Positions 26,047 to 34,664 of a stretch of DNA of 64,000 nt are shown piece by piece; within the stretch, counting starts at the first letter, position 1; every line of letters starts with the position of its first letter. The stretch covers positions 62,001-126,000 of the forward strand of contig NZ_JAKLUA010000017.1 of assembly GCF_022012435.1 (NCBI RefSeq), given 5' to 3'. The notes beneath the pieces were generated by a model. It searched no databases and had not been told where the DNA came from. It worked only from the letters and a program-made list of their open reading frames with translations. The translations under genes and the position numbers were made by a program. The stretch is from Bradyrhizobium zhengyangense. GTDB taxonomy: Bacteria > Pseudomonadota > Alphaproteobacteria > Rhizobiales > Xanthobacteraceae.

Positions 26047-27441
26047 TTAGTGCGCCAGATCGTCGAGGAGCCTGAGCACTTCGACAGAGGCTTCTTCAAC
26101 CATGGAAATCTCCTTGAGAGCGCCGGCGAGATCACCGTCTGCGAACAGCTTGGCGGCGCGCTTGCCATGTTCGTGAACCTCCGCATGCGGTCTTTCGAGC
26201 AGCCCAAAGGACCGGTGATTGCGCATCGCGAGGGAGCCTTCGCCGTAGTACCATTTGCCGAGCCGGCAGGAATGATGATCGGCGAGCTCGTCGACCTTCA
26301 ACGTCGTTCGTCCGACTGCCATATCGGCGAGGCGCTTCTTCCAGATGACGTGATCCGCCTTGGCTAATCGCGGAATCTTGTTGTCGAACGACAGGCTGGC
26401 AAGATCCTGGAGTTGTCGGCCGGCGATATCCTGGCCGACGTCGAGCTGCGAGGATATGCTCTTGATCTGCTCGACATTGGCTTGGGTCATTCGCGCGATC
26501 GCGGAGATACCTTCGGCTACCTCGCGAGATGCATCGGTCTGCTGATTGAGGATATTGGCGATCTCATGCATTCCGTGAGTGAGTATGGTCGTCTGGCTTT
26601 CCACGCCCGACATCTCCTCGCCCAGCTGTGTGACGACGTTCTTGCTCTCGACGGCCGCAGACCTGCAGTCCGACATCGCGGCCACGATTAGCTCGACCTC
26701 GTTTCTCAATCGTTGGATTCGGTCACGAATGTCTTCGGTTGCCTTGCCAGTCTGCTGCGAAAGCGCCTTGACCTCTGAAGCGACAACGGCAAAGCCACGC
26801 CCGGCTTCGCCGGCGCGCGCTGCTTCAATCGTCGCATTCAGCGCCAGGAGATTCGTCTGCCTTGCGATCGCGTCGATCGACGAGACGATGGCGCCAATTT
26901 CTTCGGAGGCGGCGCTGAGTGCCACGATCTTGTCGGAGGCTTCGTTGGCCGTCGCTTCGACACGCTCCATCGCCTTGGACGCCTGCCGGACGGTCGTCAT
27001 GCCTTGGTCGGCGCTCGATTTCATTCTGGCCGCGCTGCCGGCCGCATCTTCTGCGTTGGCCCTGATCTGGCCGACCGAGGCGACCATCTCCTCGCTTGCT
27101 GCTGCGAGCGCCTGGGTCCTCTGGTCGACGTCTCGACAAGCCGTGAGCATCCGGGCCGCGGAAATCGCGGTTTCATTGCTTTGAACATTGAGATCCACGA
27201 TGCCATCGAGCCTCTTCGAGGCATCGTCAGCCAGCTTGGCTGCGAGCTTAGAGACGGCATTGGAGAGACGGTCGCTGCCCAGGTGGCCGGGCGCAAGGAA
27301 GTTGCCCTCAATCAAGGCCTCGATCCACACGGCCAGTGTCTCATCGCGATTCGCCGTGGTCGACGGTCGTTCCGGCGCCGCAAGATCATCGTCAGGGAAT
27401 TGCGTCGGACTCTTGCGGCTGATCACAGCGAGAATGGACAT
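26047..27441 (-). CDS. Soluble methyl-accepting chemoreceptor with C-terminal CZB zinc domain
   Basis: A 464-residue chemoreceptor lacking any membrane helix, so cytosolic. The signalling coiled coil covers about 60-360 and includes the hairpin tip region (IDAIARQTNLLALNATIEAA, then RGFAVVASEVKALSQQT). A chemoreceptor zinc-binding (CZB) domain ends the protein: the His of ADHVIWKKRL, Cys in SCRLGKWYYG, and His residues in ERPHAEVHEHG are the expected 3-His/1-Cys zinc ligands. CZB receptors sense zinc or, through the reactive Cys, hypochlorous acid and redox state; which applies here is not known. No che genes adjoin. Confidence 0.93.
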   Translation of the reverse strand: MSILAVISRKSPTQFPDDDLAAPERPSTTANRDETLAVWIEALIEGNFLAPGHLGSDRLSNAVSKLAAKLADDASKRLDGIVDLNVQSNETAISAARMLTACRDVDQRTQALAAASEEMVASVGQIRANAEDAAGSAARMKSSADQGMTTVRQASKAMERVEATANEASDKIVALSAASEEIGAIVSSIDAIARQTNLLALNATIEAARAGEAGRGFAVVASEVKALSQQTGKATEDIRDRIQRLRNEVELIVAAMSDCRSAAVESKNVVTQLGEEMSGVESQTTILTHGMHEIANILNQQTDASREVAEGISAIARMTQANVEQIKSISSQLDVGQDIAGRQLQDLASLSFDNKIPRLAKADHVIWKKRLADMAVGRTTLKVDELADHHSCRLGKWYYGEGSLAMRNHRSFGLLERPHAEVHEHGKRAAKLFADGDLAGALKEISMVEEASVEVLRLLDDLAH

Positions 27442-27540
27442 GTGGCGATCCGAGACGGCTCTAGTGGACGGGTGGCATTTCTACGCCGCCTCTGCTGAAG
27501 ATCCCGTGAATTCGCCTATCGGAATTTGGCAGCGGGCCTC

Positions 27541-28497
27541 TCAGTGCCGCAGCTGGCTTTGCCTGTAGTCGCGCGGTGACATCCCGAAATGCTCGCGGAA
27601 GACGCGGCCGAAATGCGAGACGTCGTTGAAGCCCCAGGCAAACGCGATCTCACTGATGTGGCGATGGGCGAGCAGGGGCGAGGCGAGGTCGCGCCGGCAT
27701 TGTGCCAGACGCTCTGCAAGCACATGGCGCTGGAACGAGGTGTCCTCGTCGGCGAGGAGATCGTTGACATAGCGCGCGGAGATGCCGAGCGCGGCGGACG
27801 TGTCGGCTAGCGAGAGGTCGGGATCGGCGAGGCGCGCGCGGATATGCGCCTTGAGCCTGTAGAGCAATGCGGAGCGATGCGTCGAAGATGGCAGCGATGT
27901 GGCGCCGAGCCGTTCGCTCAGCGCCATCGCCAGCAAGTCGACCGCCTGCTCGGACAGCGCAGTTGCGCTGCTCGGCGCAAGCCGATCCGCGCTCTGGCAA
28001 AGGCGGAAGATGAAATCATAGGCGAGCCGCTCGAGCGGCGCGTCGGCCGCGAACGTGATCGCGGTGAGCGTCTCGGTGCCGCCGAGCCGCCGCTGCAACA
28101 TCTCGCGTGGCACCTTGAAGATGCTCTGGGAGAACGTGTCCCTGAACTTCAGCTCATAGGGACGCGTGGTATCGTAGAGTGCGAACTCGCCGGGATGGAT
28201 CACGGTTTCGCGGCCGTCCTGTGTCACACCACCATCGCCGCGATTGCCAAGTGCAACGAGGACATAGTCCTGATCCGAGCGCGCGATGCGCGAGGGCGTG
28301 CGGAAGACGTGTTGGCGCTCGGAGCAGACCTCGGAGCAGACGGCTTTGCCAAGCGGGGCCTGGGTGACCGAGCCGTGAAAAGCGCTGCCGAGGTCGGACT
28401 TGCAGTCGAGCCCGACGAACACGTCGCAGACGATGTCCTGCCAGAGGGCGAGCCGCCGGTAACCGGGGCTGCCGTCTGTCGTGAACTGGATTGTCAT
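27541..28497 (-). CDS. AraC-family regulator next to the aldoxime/nitrile genes
   Basis: A 318-residue activator-type protein: an N-terminal AraC-binding-like domain (about 20-200, with CSEVCSERQHVFRTPSR) and a C-terminal double HTH (about 220-315, ISARYVNDLLADEDTSFQRH, then ISEIAFAWGFNDVSHFGRVF). GGGAGG precedes the ATG. It diverges from nitrilase and aldoxime dehydratase genes across 206 bp. In Rhodococcus the AraC-type NitR controls nitrilase genes, so regulation of this pair by an aldoxime or nitrile is a reasonable inference. Confidence 0.9.
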   Translation of the reverse strand: MTIQFTTDGSPGYRRLALWQDIVCDVFVGLDCKSDLGSAFHGSVTQAPLGKAVCSEVCSERQHVFRTPSRIARSDQDYVLVALGNRGDGGVTQDGRETVIHPGEFALYDTTRPYELKFRDTFSQSIFKVPREMLQRRLGGTETLTAITFAADAPLERLAYDFIFRLCQSADRLAPSSATALSEQAVDLLAMALSERLGATSLPSSTHRSALLYRLKAHIRARLADPDLSLADTSAALGISARYVNDLLADEDTSFQRHVLAERLAQCRRDLASPLLAHRHISEIAFAWGFNDVSHFGRVFREHFGMSPRDYRQSQLRH

Positions 28498-28703
28498 CGT
28501 CAGGCCTCCCTTTCACGTCCAGCAAACCGCATGGTGGCGCAGATCCGCCTGATTGCAGGCAAGTTCCGTACCGGGGCGCGATCCCTACCAGTGTCTTTGC
28601 CAGTCGAGTTTTTGTTCCGCCGTGGTCGAGCGCGCGGTCGCCCGGCTTGGCCCAATAGACTGCATCGGACGTGGTTTGGGATCAACCGGCAAGGGAGGCG
28701 GCA

Positions 28704-29720
28704 ATGGGCATCGAACATCCGAAATACAAGGTCGCGGTGGTGCAGGCGGCGCCGGCCTGGCTCGACCTCGACGCCTCAATCGACAAATCGGTCGCGCTGA
28801 TCAGGGAGGCGGCCGAGAAGGGCGCCAAGCTGATCGCGTTTCCGGAGGCGTTCATCCCCGGCTACCCCTGGCATATCTGGATGGACTCGCCAGCCTGGGC
28901 GATCGGCCGCGGCTTCGTGCAGCGCTATTTCGATAATTCGCTATCCTATGACAGTCCGCAGGCCGAGCGTCTGCGTGACGCCGTGCGCAAGGCGAAGCTG
29001 ACCGCGGTGATCGGCCTGTCCGAGCGCGACGGCGGCAGCCTTTACCTCGCGCAATGGCTGATCGGCCCCAACGGCGAGACCATCGCAAAACGCCGCAAAT
29101 TGCGGCCGACCCATGCCGAGCGCACCGTCTATGGCGAGGGCGACGGCAGCGATCTCGCGGTCCATGCGCGCGCTGATATCGGCCGCCTCGGTGCGCTGTG
29201 CTGCTGGGAGCATCTCCAGCCACTGTCGAAATACGCGATGTACGCCCAGAACGAGCAGGTGCATGTCGCGGCCTGGCCGAGCTTCTCGCTCTACGATCCC
29301 TTCGCGCCGGCGCTCGGCGCCGAGGTCAACAACGCTGCCTCGCGCGTCTATGCCGTGGAGGGCTCGTGCTTCGTGCTGGCGCCTTGCGCAACGGTGTCGC
29401 AGGCCATGATCGACGAACTCTGCGACCGGCCGGACAAGAATGCGCTGTTGCATGTCGGCGGCGGTTTTGCCGCGATCTACGGCCCCGATGGCAGCCAGAT
29501 CGGCGACAAGCTCGCACCGGACCAGGAGGGACTGCTGATCGCCGAGATCGATCTCGGCGCCATCGGCGTTGCCAAGAACGCCGCCGATCCTGCCGGGCAT
29601 TATTCGCGGCCGGACGTCACGCGGCTGCTGCTCAACAAGAAGCCCTACAAGCGCGTCGAGCAGTTCGCGCTGCCGGTCGACACCATCGACCCCGCGGACA
29701 TTGCCGCGGCGGCGAGCTGA
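28704..29720 (+). CDS. Nitrilase (carbon-nitrogen hydrolase)
   Basis: Hydrolyses nitriles to carboxylic acids and ammonia. The 338-residue enzyme has the full catalytic triad: Glu48 in AFPEAF, Lys132 in KRRKLRPTHAE and Cys167 in CCWEH. Length, and the RPTHAER segment after the Lys, match true nitrilases rather than amidases. The ATG at 28704 follows GGGAGG five bases before. The next gene is an aldoxime dehydratase 30 bp downstream, so the two are probably cotranscribed: aldoxime is dehydrated to nitrile, then hydrolysed here. It resembles arylacetonitrilases described from Bradyrhizobium; substrate preference cannot be read from the sequence. Confidence 0.95.
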   Translation: MGIEHPKYKVAVVQAAPAWLDLDASIDKSVALIREAAEKGAKLIAFPEAFIPGYPWHIWMDSPAWAIGRGFVQRYFDNSLSYDSPQAERLRDAVRKAKLTAVIGLSERDGGSLYLAQWLIGPNGETIAKRRKLRPTHAERTVYGEGDGSDLAVHARADIGRLGALCCWEHLQPLSKYAMYAQNEQVHVAAWPSFSLYDPFAPALGAEVNNAASRVYAVEGSCFVLAPCATVSQAMIDELCDRPDKNALLHVGGGFAAIYGPDGSQIGDKLAPDQEGLLIAEIDLGAIGVAKNAADPAGHYSRPDVTRLLLNKKPYKRVEQFALPVDTIDPADIAAAAS

Positions 29721-29750
29721 TCACCGGGATCGAAGGGAGGAGGTACCAGC

Positions 29751-30791
29751 ATGGAATCTGCAATTCCCGCGCATCTTGAAACCCAGCGCACGCGCCACAA
29801 GCGCGTGCCCGATGATTATCAGCCGCCATATCCATCCTTCGTGGCGCGCTACAAGCCCGGTGTGAGCCGCGTGGTGATGGCTTATTTCGGCGTGCAGCAT
29901 CGCGGGGCGGCGTCGGCGGCTGCGATGGGCGCGCTCGCTGAAATCGCCGGGCTGTTTGCCGGCGAGGGCGGTCCCACGCATTGGGACCGCGCGCACTATG
30001 TCGATCAGGCCGGACATACCAACATCGTCACGGTGGCCTATTGGGATGACATCGCACGCTTCGACACCTGGTTTGCGCCAGCGCATCAGGCGTGGACCGG
30101 AAAGCCGCGCGACGGCATCGGCACCTTCATTGAGGTGCTGCGCCCCACCGTGGCGCGGCATGAAACGCTGTTCTCCTCGCTCGGCAGGCCCGAAGGGGTC
30201 GCAGCGATCGCCGACAGCATGAGCGGCGAGGTCCAGGAGCACGCCTATTGGGGCGGCATGCGCGACCGCATTCCGCTGTCGCAGACCGACCCGATGTCGC
30301 CGGGCGGTAATCCTGAGCTGATCCGTGACGGTGCACGCTTGCGCGTGAAGGCGCACGACAATCTTTGCCTGATCCGCTCCGGGCAGGACTGGAGCGATAC
30401 GGAGGCGTCGGAGCGAAAGCTCTATCTCGACGACGTCGAGCCGGTGCTGCGTGAGGGCATGGATTTCCTGCGCGACGATGGGCTCGGGATCGGTTGCTAT
30501 GCCAACCGCTACATGCAGGTGCTCTCGGTTGACGGCAAGGCGACTGAAAAATCCTACGGCCAGAGCTGGTGGAAGAGTCTCGCTGCACTGGAACGCTGGG
30601 CGGAATCGCATCCGACTCACGTGAAGATATTCGGCGCGGCGATGAAATATCTCTCGACGCTGGGGCCGTCAGCGAAGCTGCGGCTCTATCACGAGGTCAC
30701 TGTGGCGGCTGCCGATGAGCAGTTCTTCGAATATCTGAACTGCCATCCGAAGACGGGAATGCTTGCGGCGGTCGAGACGGTGACCGCTTAG
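29751..30791 (+). CDS. oxd: Aldoxime dehydratase (haem enzyme, phenylacetaldoxime type)
   Basis: Converts aldoximes to nitriles with a ferrous haem b to which the substrate binds through nitrogen. The 346-residue protein matches the OxdB/OxdRE family: MAYFGVQHRG near 45, HTNIVTVAYWDD, the RDRIPLSQTDPM region and the C-terminal pair RLYHEV (His314) and NCHPKTGM (His332). Family members use one late His as haem ligand and another as acid/base; the CHPKTGM His is the probable catalytic one. Its last four bases overlap the convergent HAD gene. With the nitrilase it forms the aldoxime-nitrile pathway. Confidence 0.93.
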   Translation: MESAIPAHLETQRTRHKRVPDDYQPPYPSFVARYKPGVSRVVMAYFGVQHRGAASAAAMGALAEIAGLFAGEGGPTHWDRAHYVDQAGHTNIVTVAYWDDIARFDTWFAPAHQAWTGKPRDGIGTFIEVLRPTVARHETLFSSLGRPEGVAAIADSMSGEVQEHAYWGGMRDRIPLSQTDPMSPGGNPELIRDGARLRVKAHDNLCLIRSGQDWSDTEASERKLYLDDVEPVLREGMDFLRDDGLGIGCYANRYMQVLSVDGKATEKSYGQSWWKSLAALERWAESHPTHVKIFGAAMKYLSTLGPSAKLRLYHEVTVAAADEQFFEYLNCHPKTGMLAAVETVTA

Positions 30792-31426
30792 CCGACGCAG
30801 TGGCCGAGCAGCTCCGGATGCGCGGCGCAGATGTGATGCGCGCCGGCATCCCGGAGCTCGGCCTCGCTGCCATAGCCATAGAGCACGCCGATCGCCGTCA
30901 TGCCGTTGGTTCGGGCGCCGACGACGTCATGACTGCGGTCGCCGATCATGACGGCGCTGCCCGCATCGACTCTTGCCTCGTCGAGCGCGTAGCGAAGCAG
31001 ATCCCGTTTGTCGACGCGGGTGCCATCGAGCTCGGAGCCGAACACGCGCTCGAAATACGACTTCAGGCCGAAATGATCGATGATGCGGGTGGCGTAGACC
31101 GCAGGCTTGCTTGTTGCCACAAACATGCGCGTGCCGGTCGCGGCCACCGCCGCCAGCGTGTCGTGGATGCCGGGATAGGGTGTGTTCTCGAACAGCCCGA
31201 CCTCGGAGAACCGTTCGCGGTAGAGCAGGAGCGCCTGGTCGGCCAGCGCCTCGGTTCCGGTCAGCGCCTTCAGGCTCGCATGCAGCGGCGGCCCGATGCA
31301 CCAGGTCAATTCGTCCTGGCTCGGGACCGCCATGCCAAGTTTTTTCAAGGCATACTGGATCGAACCGGTGATCCCGGGCTTTGGATCGGTCAGCGTGCCG
31401 TCGAGATCAAAATAGATTGTCTGCAT
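30788..31426 (-). CDS. HAD-superfamily phosphatase (Gph/YjjG-like)
   Basis: A 212-residue cytosolic HAD hydrolase with all four motifs: I, FDLDGTLTD (Asp7, Asp9); II, the Thr/Ser in MFVATSKP; III, the Lys before DLLRYAL; IV, MIGDRSHDVVG. A small alpha-helical cap lies between I and II (SIQYALKKLGM and following). It is most like 5'-nucleotidase/phosphoglycolate phosphatases of subfamily IA. The 3' end overlaps the convergent aldoxime dehydratase gene by four bases. Substrate unknown. Confidence 0.9.
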   Translation of the reverse strand: MQTIYFDLDGTLTDPKPGITGSIQYALKKLGMAVPSQDELTWCIGPPLHASLKALTGTEALADQALLLYRERFSEVGLFENTPYPGIHDTLAAVAATGTRMFVATSKPAVYATRIIDHFGLKSYFERVFGSELDGTRVDKRDLLRYALDEARVDAGSAVMIGDRSHDVVGARTNGMTAIGVLYGYGSEAELRDAGAHHICAAHPELLGHCVG

Positions 31427-31508
31427 CCTGGCCGGGCTCGGCGTTGCTAATTCCTGCCGTTGCTAGTTGCCTTGGGGTCCGAATTCAAGGGCCTATATTG
31501 GGAGCGAC

Positions 31509-32471
31509 ATGGCGTTCGCCGGGGCTCAGAAGCTGATCTGTTGGCTGCTCGCGGCGGCGTTCGTTTGCACGCCGGTGCTTGCCGAGGATGCCCCGGTCCC
31601 TCCGACGCAGCTTGGCCCCGAGGCGCCGGCAAAACAGGCGGGGAACGAGCCAGCGCGCGAGAGCGACACGCGGGAGTCGATCTGTCTGATCGTGGAGGCG
31701 GCCGCGCGCGATGCCAACCTGCCGCTCGAATTCTTCGCCCGCGTGATCTGGCAGGAGAGCCGATTCCAGGCCGATGCAGTGGGGCCTGTGACGCGCAGCG
31801 GCGAGCAGGCGCAGGGGATTGCGCAGTTCATGCCGGGAACGGCGAGCGAGCGCGGACTGCTCAATCCCTTCAATCCGGTGCAGGCGCTGCCGAAGTCGGC
31901 CGAGTTTTTGAACGAGCTGCGCAACCAGTTCGGCAATCTTGGCCTCGCTGCCGCCGCCTACAATGCCGGGCCGCGACGGGTGCAGGAGTGGCTCGCCGGC
32001 ACCGGCGGCATGCCCGAGCAGACGCGCAACTACGTCTACGCCATCACTGGCGCGACGGTCGACGCATGGGCCAAGGCCGGCAGCACGGGCAAGGAACCGC
32101 CGAGCTCGCCGCCGACGAGCTGCCGCGACCTGATGGCGCTGCTCAAGCGTGCGCCGAACCCGTTCGTCGCCGAGCTCGAGCAGCATGTCGAGCTCGCTGC
32201 CGCGAAGATCTGGGGCGTTCAGCTCGCGGCCGGCTTCGACCGCAACAAGGCGCTGGCGATGTATTCCCGCGCCGTAACGCGCCTCACTGCCGTCATCGGC
32301 GACCATGATCCCAGCCTGCTCTCCTCGGTGGTCCGCAGTCGCGGCTCGCACGCCTTCTATCAGGTGCGCATCGGCGCTGACACGCGAAGTGAGGCGGACG
32401 ATCTCTGTAACCGTATCCGCAAAGCGGGCGGGGCGTGTTTCGTGCTGAAGAACCGCGGCGTCAGCGGGTAG
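31509..32471 (+). CDS. Lytic transglycosylase (SLT domain), periplasmic
   Basis: Cleaves peptidoglycan glycan strands to 1,6-anhydro ends. The 320-residue protein starts with a signal peptide (KLICWLLAAAFVCTPVLAEDA). The SLT domain has the catalytic Glu in VIWQESRFQADAVGP, GIAQFMPGTASERGL and AAYNAGPRRVQEWL, typical of Slt70/family 1 enzymes. A C-terminal SPOR-like stretch (HAFYQVRIGADTRSEADDLC, then IRKAGGACFVLKN) may bind peptidoglycan. The ATG at 31509 follows GGGAG. Confidence 0.92.
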   Translation: MAFAGAQKLICWLLAAAFVCTPVLAEDAPVPPTQLGPEAPAKQAGNEPARESDTRESICLIVEAAARDANLPLEFFARVIWQESRFQADAVGPVTRSGEQAQGIAQFMPGTASERGLLNPFNPVQALPKSAEFLNELRNQFGNLGLAAAAYNAGPRRVQEWLAGTGGMPEQTRNYVYAITGATVDAWAKAGSTGKEPPSSPPTSCRDLMALLKRAPNPFVAELEQHVELAAAKIWGVQLAAGFDRNKALAMYSRAVTRLTAVIGDHDPSLLSSVVRSRGSHAFYQVRIGADTRSEADDLCNRIRKAGGACFVLKNRGVSG

Positions 32472-32571
32472 GGAGCACCGTGCATGCCAGCCCCGCCGCA
32501 GGCTTCCTTGACGCGGGTGCTTGCATTGCCCGTTATGCAGGCACGATTCCTCTCCGGTCGGCCAGTCTCCC

Positions 32572-33312
32572 GTGGCGCTTCCTTCGCTCGATTCCCCGCA
32601 ATGGCAAAGCCCGTGGCGCGCCTTCGCCTGGGGTGTGCGCTCGATCACGCAGACGATCCTCACGCTCGTCCTGTTCGCGACCTATCTTGGCATCGGCGCG
32701 CTGGCTCATGACACCCAATTCAGCTTGCTCTGGGCGCTCTGCTCGACGCTGTTCGTCTGGGCGGGGCCCGCGCAGATCATCCTGATCACGACGCTCGGCT
32801 CGGGCGCCACCATCATCCAGTCGGCGATCGCGGTCACCGTCAGTGCGATCAGGCTGTTTCCGATGGTAGTCTCGGTGCTGCCGTTGATGCGCACGCCGAC
32901 GACCAAGCGGCGCGAGCTGTTTTTCGCGGCACATCTGACGGCGGTGACGCTGTGGGTGGAATGCCATCGCTTCCTGCCGCTTGTGCCGCGCGAACGACGC
33001 ATCGCCTTCGTCAACGGGCTCGGCTTCGGCTTGGTCTCGGTGTGCCTGACCGCGAACACGCTCGGCTATTTCCTCGCCGCCAATCTCACGCAGACATTGG
33101 GCGCTGCGATCCTGCTGCTGACGCCGCTGTCGTTCCTGTTCTCGACCGCACGCAATAGCCGCGAGGTCGCAGACGTGGTCGCGCTGACGCTTGGAATTTT
33201 GCTCTATCCGCTGGCCGCGAGGATGAACTCCGGTCTCGACATCCTCGTCAGCGGCGTGGCGGCCGGCACGATCGCCTATGGCGTGCACTGGTGGCGGGAG
33301 GTGCGCGCATGA
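32572..33312 (+). CDS. azlC: AzlC-family amino-acid exporter, large subunit
   Basis: Large subunit of the two-component AzlCD (LIV-E) exporter of branched-chain amino acids or analogues. About 246 residues with six to eight helices: ITQTILTLVLFATYLGIGAL, the conserved WAGPAQIIL-like segment (FVWAGPAQIILITTL), and a C-terminal helix (LVSGVAAGTIAYGVHW). The start is uncertain: GTG 32572 gives a normal N-terminus, TTG 32521 would add 17 residues. The stop overlaps the azlD-like ATG (ATGA), which indicates coupled translation. Confidence 0.88.
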   Translation: MALPSLDSPQWQSPWRAFAWGVRSITQTILTLVLFATYLGIGALAHDTQFSLLWALCSTLFVWAGPAQIILITTLGSGATIIQSAIAVTVSAIRLFPMVVSVLPLMRTPTTKRRELFFAAHLTAVTLWVECHRFLPLVPRERRIAFVNGLGFGLVSVCLTANTLGYFLAANLTQTLGAAILLLTPLSFLFSTARNSREVADVVALTLGILLYPLAARMNSGLDILVSGVAAGTIAYGVHWWREVRA

Positions 33313-33659
33313 GCGCCGCGCAACTGATCGGCGATTGGCAGGCGCTGGTTGTGCTGTTCGTCGCCGGGGTCGTGCCCAACCAGATCTGGCGCATGCTCGG
33401 CCTGTGGTTCGGCGGCGGTATCGATGAGGGTTCGGAACTGCTGGTTTGGGTGAGGGCGGTCGCGACCGCGATCCTCGCCGGCGTCATCGCCCAGATCGTG
33501 GTCGAGCCGCCCGGTGCGCTCGCCAGCGTGCCGGATGCTCTGCGCTATGGTGCGGTGGCCGCCGGCCTCGTCGTGTTTCTGCTGACCCGCCGTTCGATCT
33601 TCGCGGGCGTCGTCGCCGGTGAAGTCTTCATGCTGGCCGGCAAGTGGTGGTTAGGCTAA
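33309..33659 (+). CDS. azlD: AzlD-family small subunit
   Basis: Small partner of AzlC. The 116-residue protein has about three or four helices (ALVVLFVAGVVPNQIWRMLG, then VRAVATAILAGVIAQIVV, and AVAAGLVVFLLT). Its ATG overlaps the azlC stop by four bases, as in other azlCD pairs. The trmO-like gene begins 32 bp after its stop on the same strand and may be in the same transcript. Confidence 0.88.
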   Translation: MSAAQLIGDWQALVVLFVAGVVPNQIWRMLGLWFGGGIDEGSELLVWVRAVATAILAGVIAQIVVEPPGALASVPDALRYGAVAAGLVVFLLTRRSIFAGVVAGEVFMLAGKWWLG

Positions 33660-33691
33660 AACCGCCTCCGAACAGCCAAGGAACAGGAAAT

Positions 33692-34183
33692 ATGGTTCGC
33701 GAAAACGAGCTCCGCGAGGGCGAGGTCGCCATCGAGCTGCCGTCCACGGAAGATGCCGGCCTCGTCTTCATCGGCCGCATCCGCACGCCCTGGACCTCGC
33801 GGCTGGAGACGCCGCGGCAGGGGCGCCAGGACGGCCCGATCTGTCGCCTCGAGATCTTCGAGCCGTTCGTGCCGGCGATCAAGGGCGTCGATTTCTACAG
33901 CAATCTCGAAGTGCTCTACTGGCTCGACCAGTCGCGCCGTGACATCGTGCTGCAAAGCCCGAAGAACAACGAGAAGACCCGCGGCACCTTTTCGCTGCGC
34001 TCGCCGGTGCGGCCCAATCCGATCGGCACCTCGATCGTCAAGCTCGTCGGCATCGAAGGAAATGCAATTTTGGTGCGCGGGCTCGACTGCATCGACAATA
34101 CGCCGCTGATCGACATCAAGCCGGATCGTTGCGAGTTCACGCCGCTGGCCGCGCCGCAGCCGGGAGATTTCCAGACGGAGTGA
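33692..34183 (+). CDS. trmO: tRNA (N6-threonylcarbamoyladenosine37-N6)-methyltransferase TrmO (TsaA/YaeB)
   Basis: Methylates the N6 of t6A37 in certain tRNAs. The 163-residue protein shows the family's beta-barrel motifs: FIGRIRTPWTSR, GRQDGPICRLEIFEPF, LEVLYWLDQSRRD, and the signature TFSLRSPVRPNPIGTSIVKL with LDCIDNTPLIDIKPD. AGGA precedes the ATG at 33692. It ends three bases before the convergent HIT gene. Confidence 0.92.
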   Translation: MVRENELREGEVAIELPSTEDAGLVFIGRIRTPWTSRLETPRQGRQDGPICRLEIFEPFVPAIKGVDFYSNLEVLYWLDQSRRDIVLQSPKNNEKTRGTFSLRSPVRPNPIGTSIVKLVGIEGNAILVRGLDCIDNTPLIDIKPDRCEFTPLAAPQPGDFQTE

Positions 34184-34186
34184 CGA

Positions 34187-34612
34187 TCAGCTCTTCAGCG
34201 CCGCGATCAGCTTGGCCGCGTTCTCTTCCAGCACCTTGACGTCTTCCTTGCGGCTCGCGGGCGGCAGCATGGCGACGCCGTCATGGCGCGGCATGACGTG
34301 CATGTGCAGGTGAAACACTACCTGTCCGCCGGCGGGCTCGTTGAACTGCTGCACAGTGATGCCGTCGGCGTTGAATGCCTTCATCGCGGCCGCAGCAATC
34401 TTGTGAGCGCCACGGGCGACATGGGCGTAGTCGTCCGCCTTGATGTCGAGGATGTTGCGGGCAGGAGCCTTCGGGATCACCAGCGTGTGGCCAGGCACGC
34501 GCGGCATGATGTCGAGGAAGGCGAAGACATGCTCGTCTTCGTAGACCTTGTGGCAGGAAAATTCGCCGCGCAGGATTTTTGCGAAGATGTTGTTCGGGTC
34601 ATAGGCGGTCAT
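34187..34612 (-). CDS. HIT-family nucleotide hydrolase (HinT-like)
   Basis: A 141-residue histidine-triad protein that hydrolyses nucleoside phosphoramidates or dinucleotides. The triad HLHMHVMP is present near 100, with NIFAKILRGEFSCHKVYEDE at the N-terminus and HTLVIPKAP midway. The ATG at 34612 follows GGGAG. It lies downstream of the FemAB-like gene on the same strand with 52 bp between, so it may close the RidA-GDPD-FemAB-HIT transcript. Confidence 0.93.
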   Translation of the reverse strand: MTAYDPNNIFAKILRGEFSCHKVYEDEHVFAFLDIMPRVPGHTLVIPKAPARNILDIKADDYAHVARGAHKIAAAAMKAFNADGITVQQFNEPAGGQVVFHLHMHVMPRHDGVAMLPPASRKEDVKVLEENAAKLIAALKS

Positions 34613-34664
34613 GGCAGCGGCTCCCAAGAACTCTGCGCCTACTGTCACCAGCGACGGCAAACCG

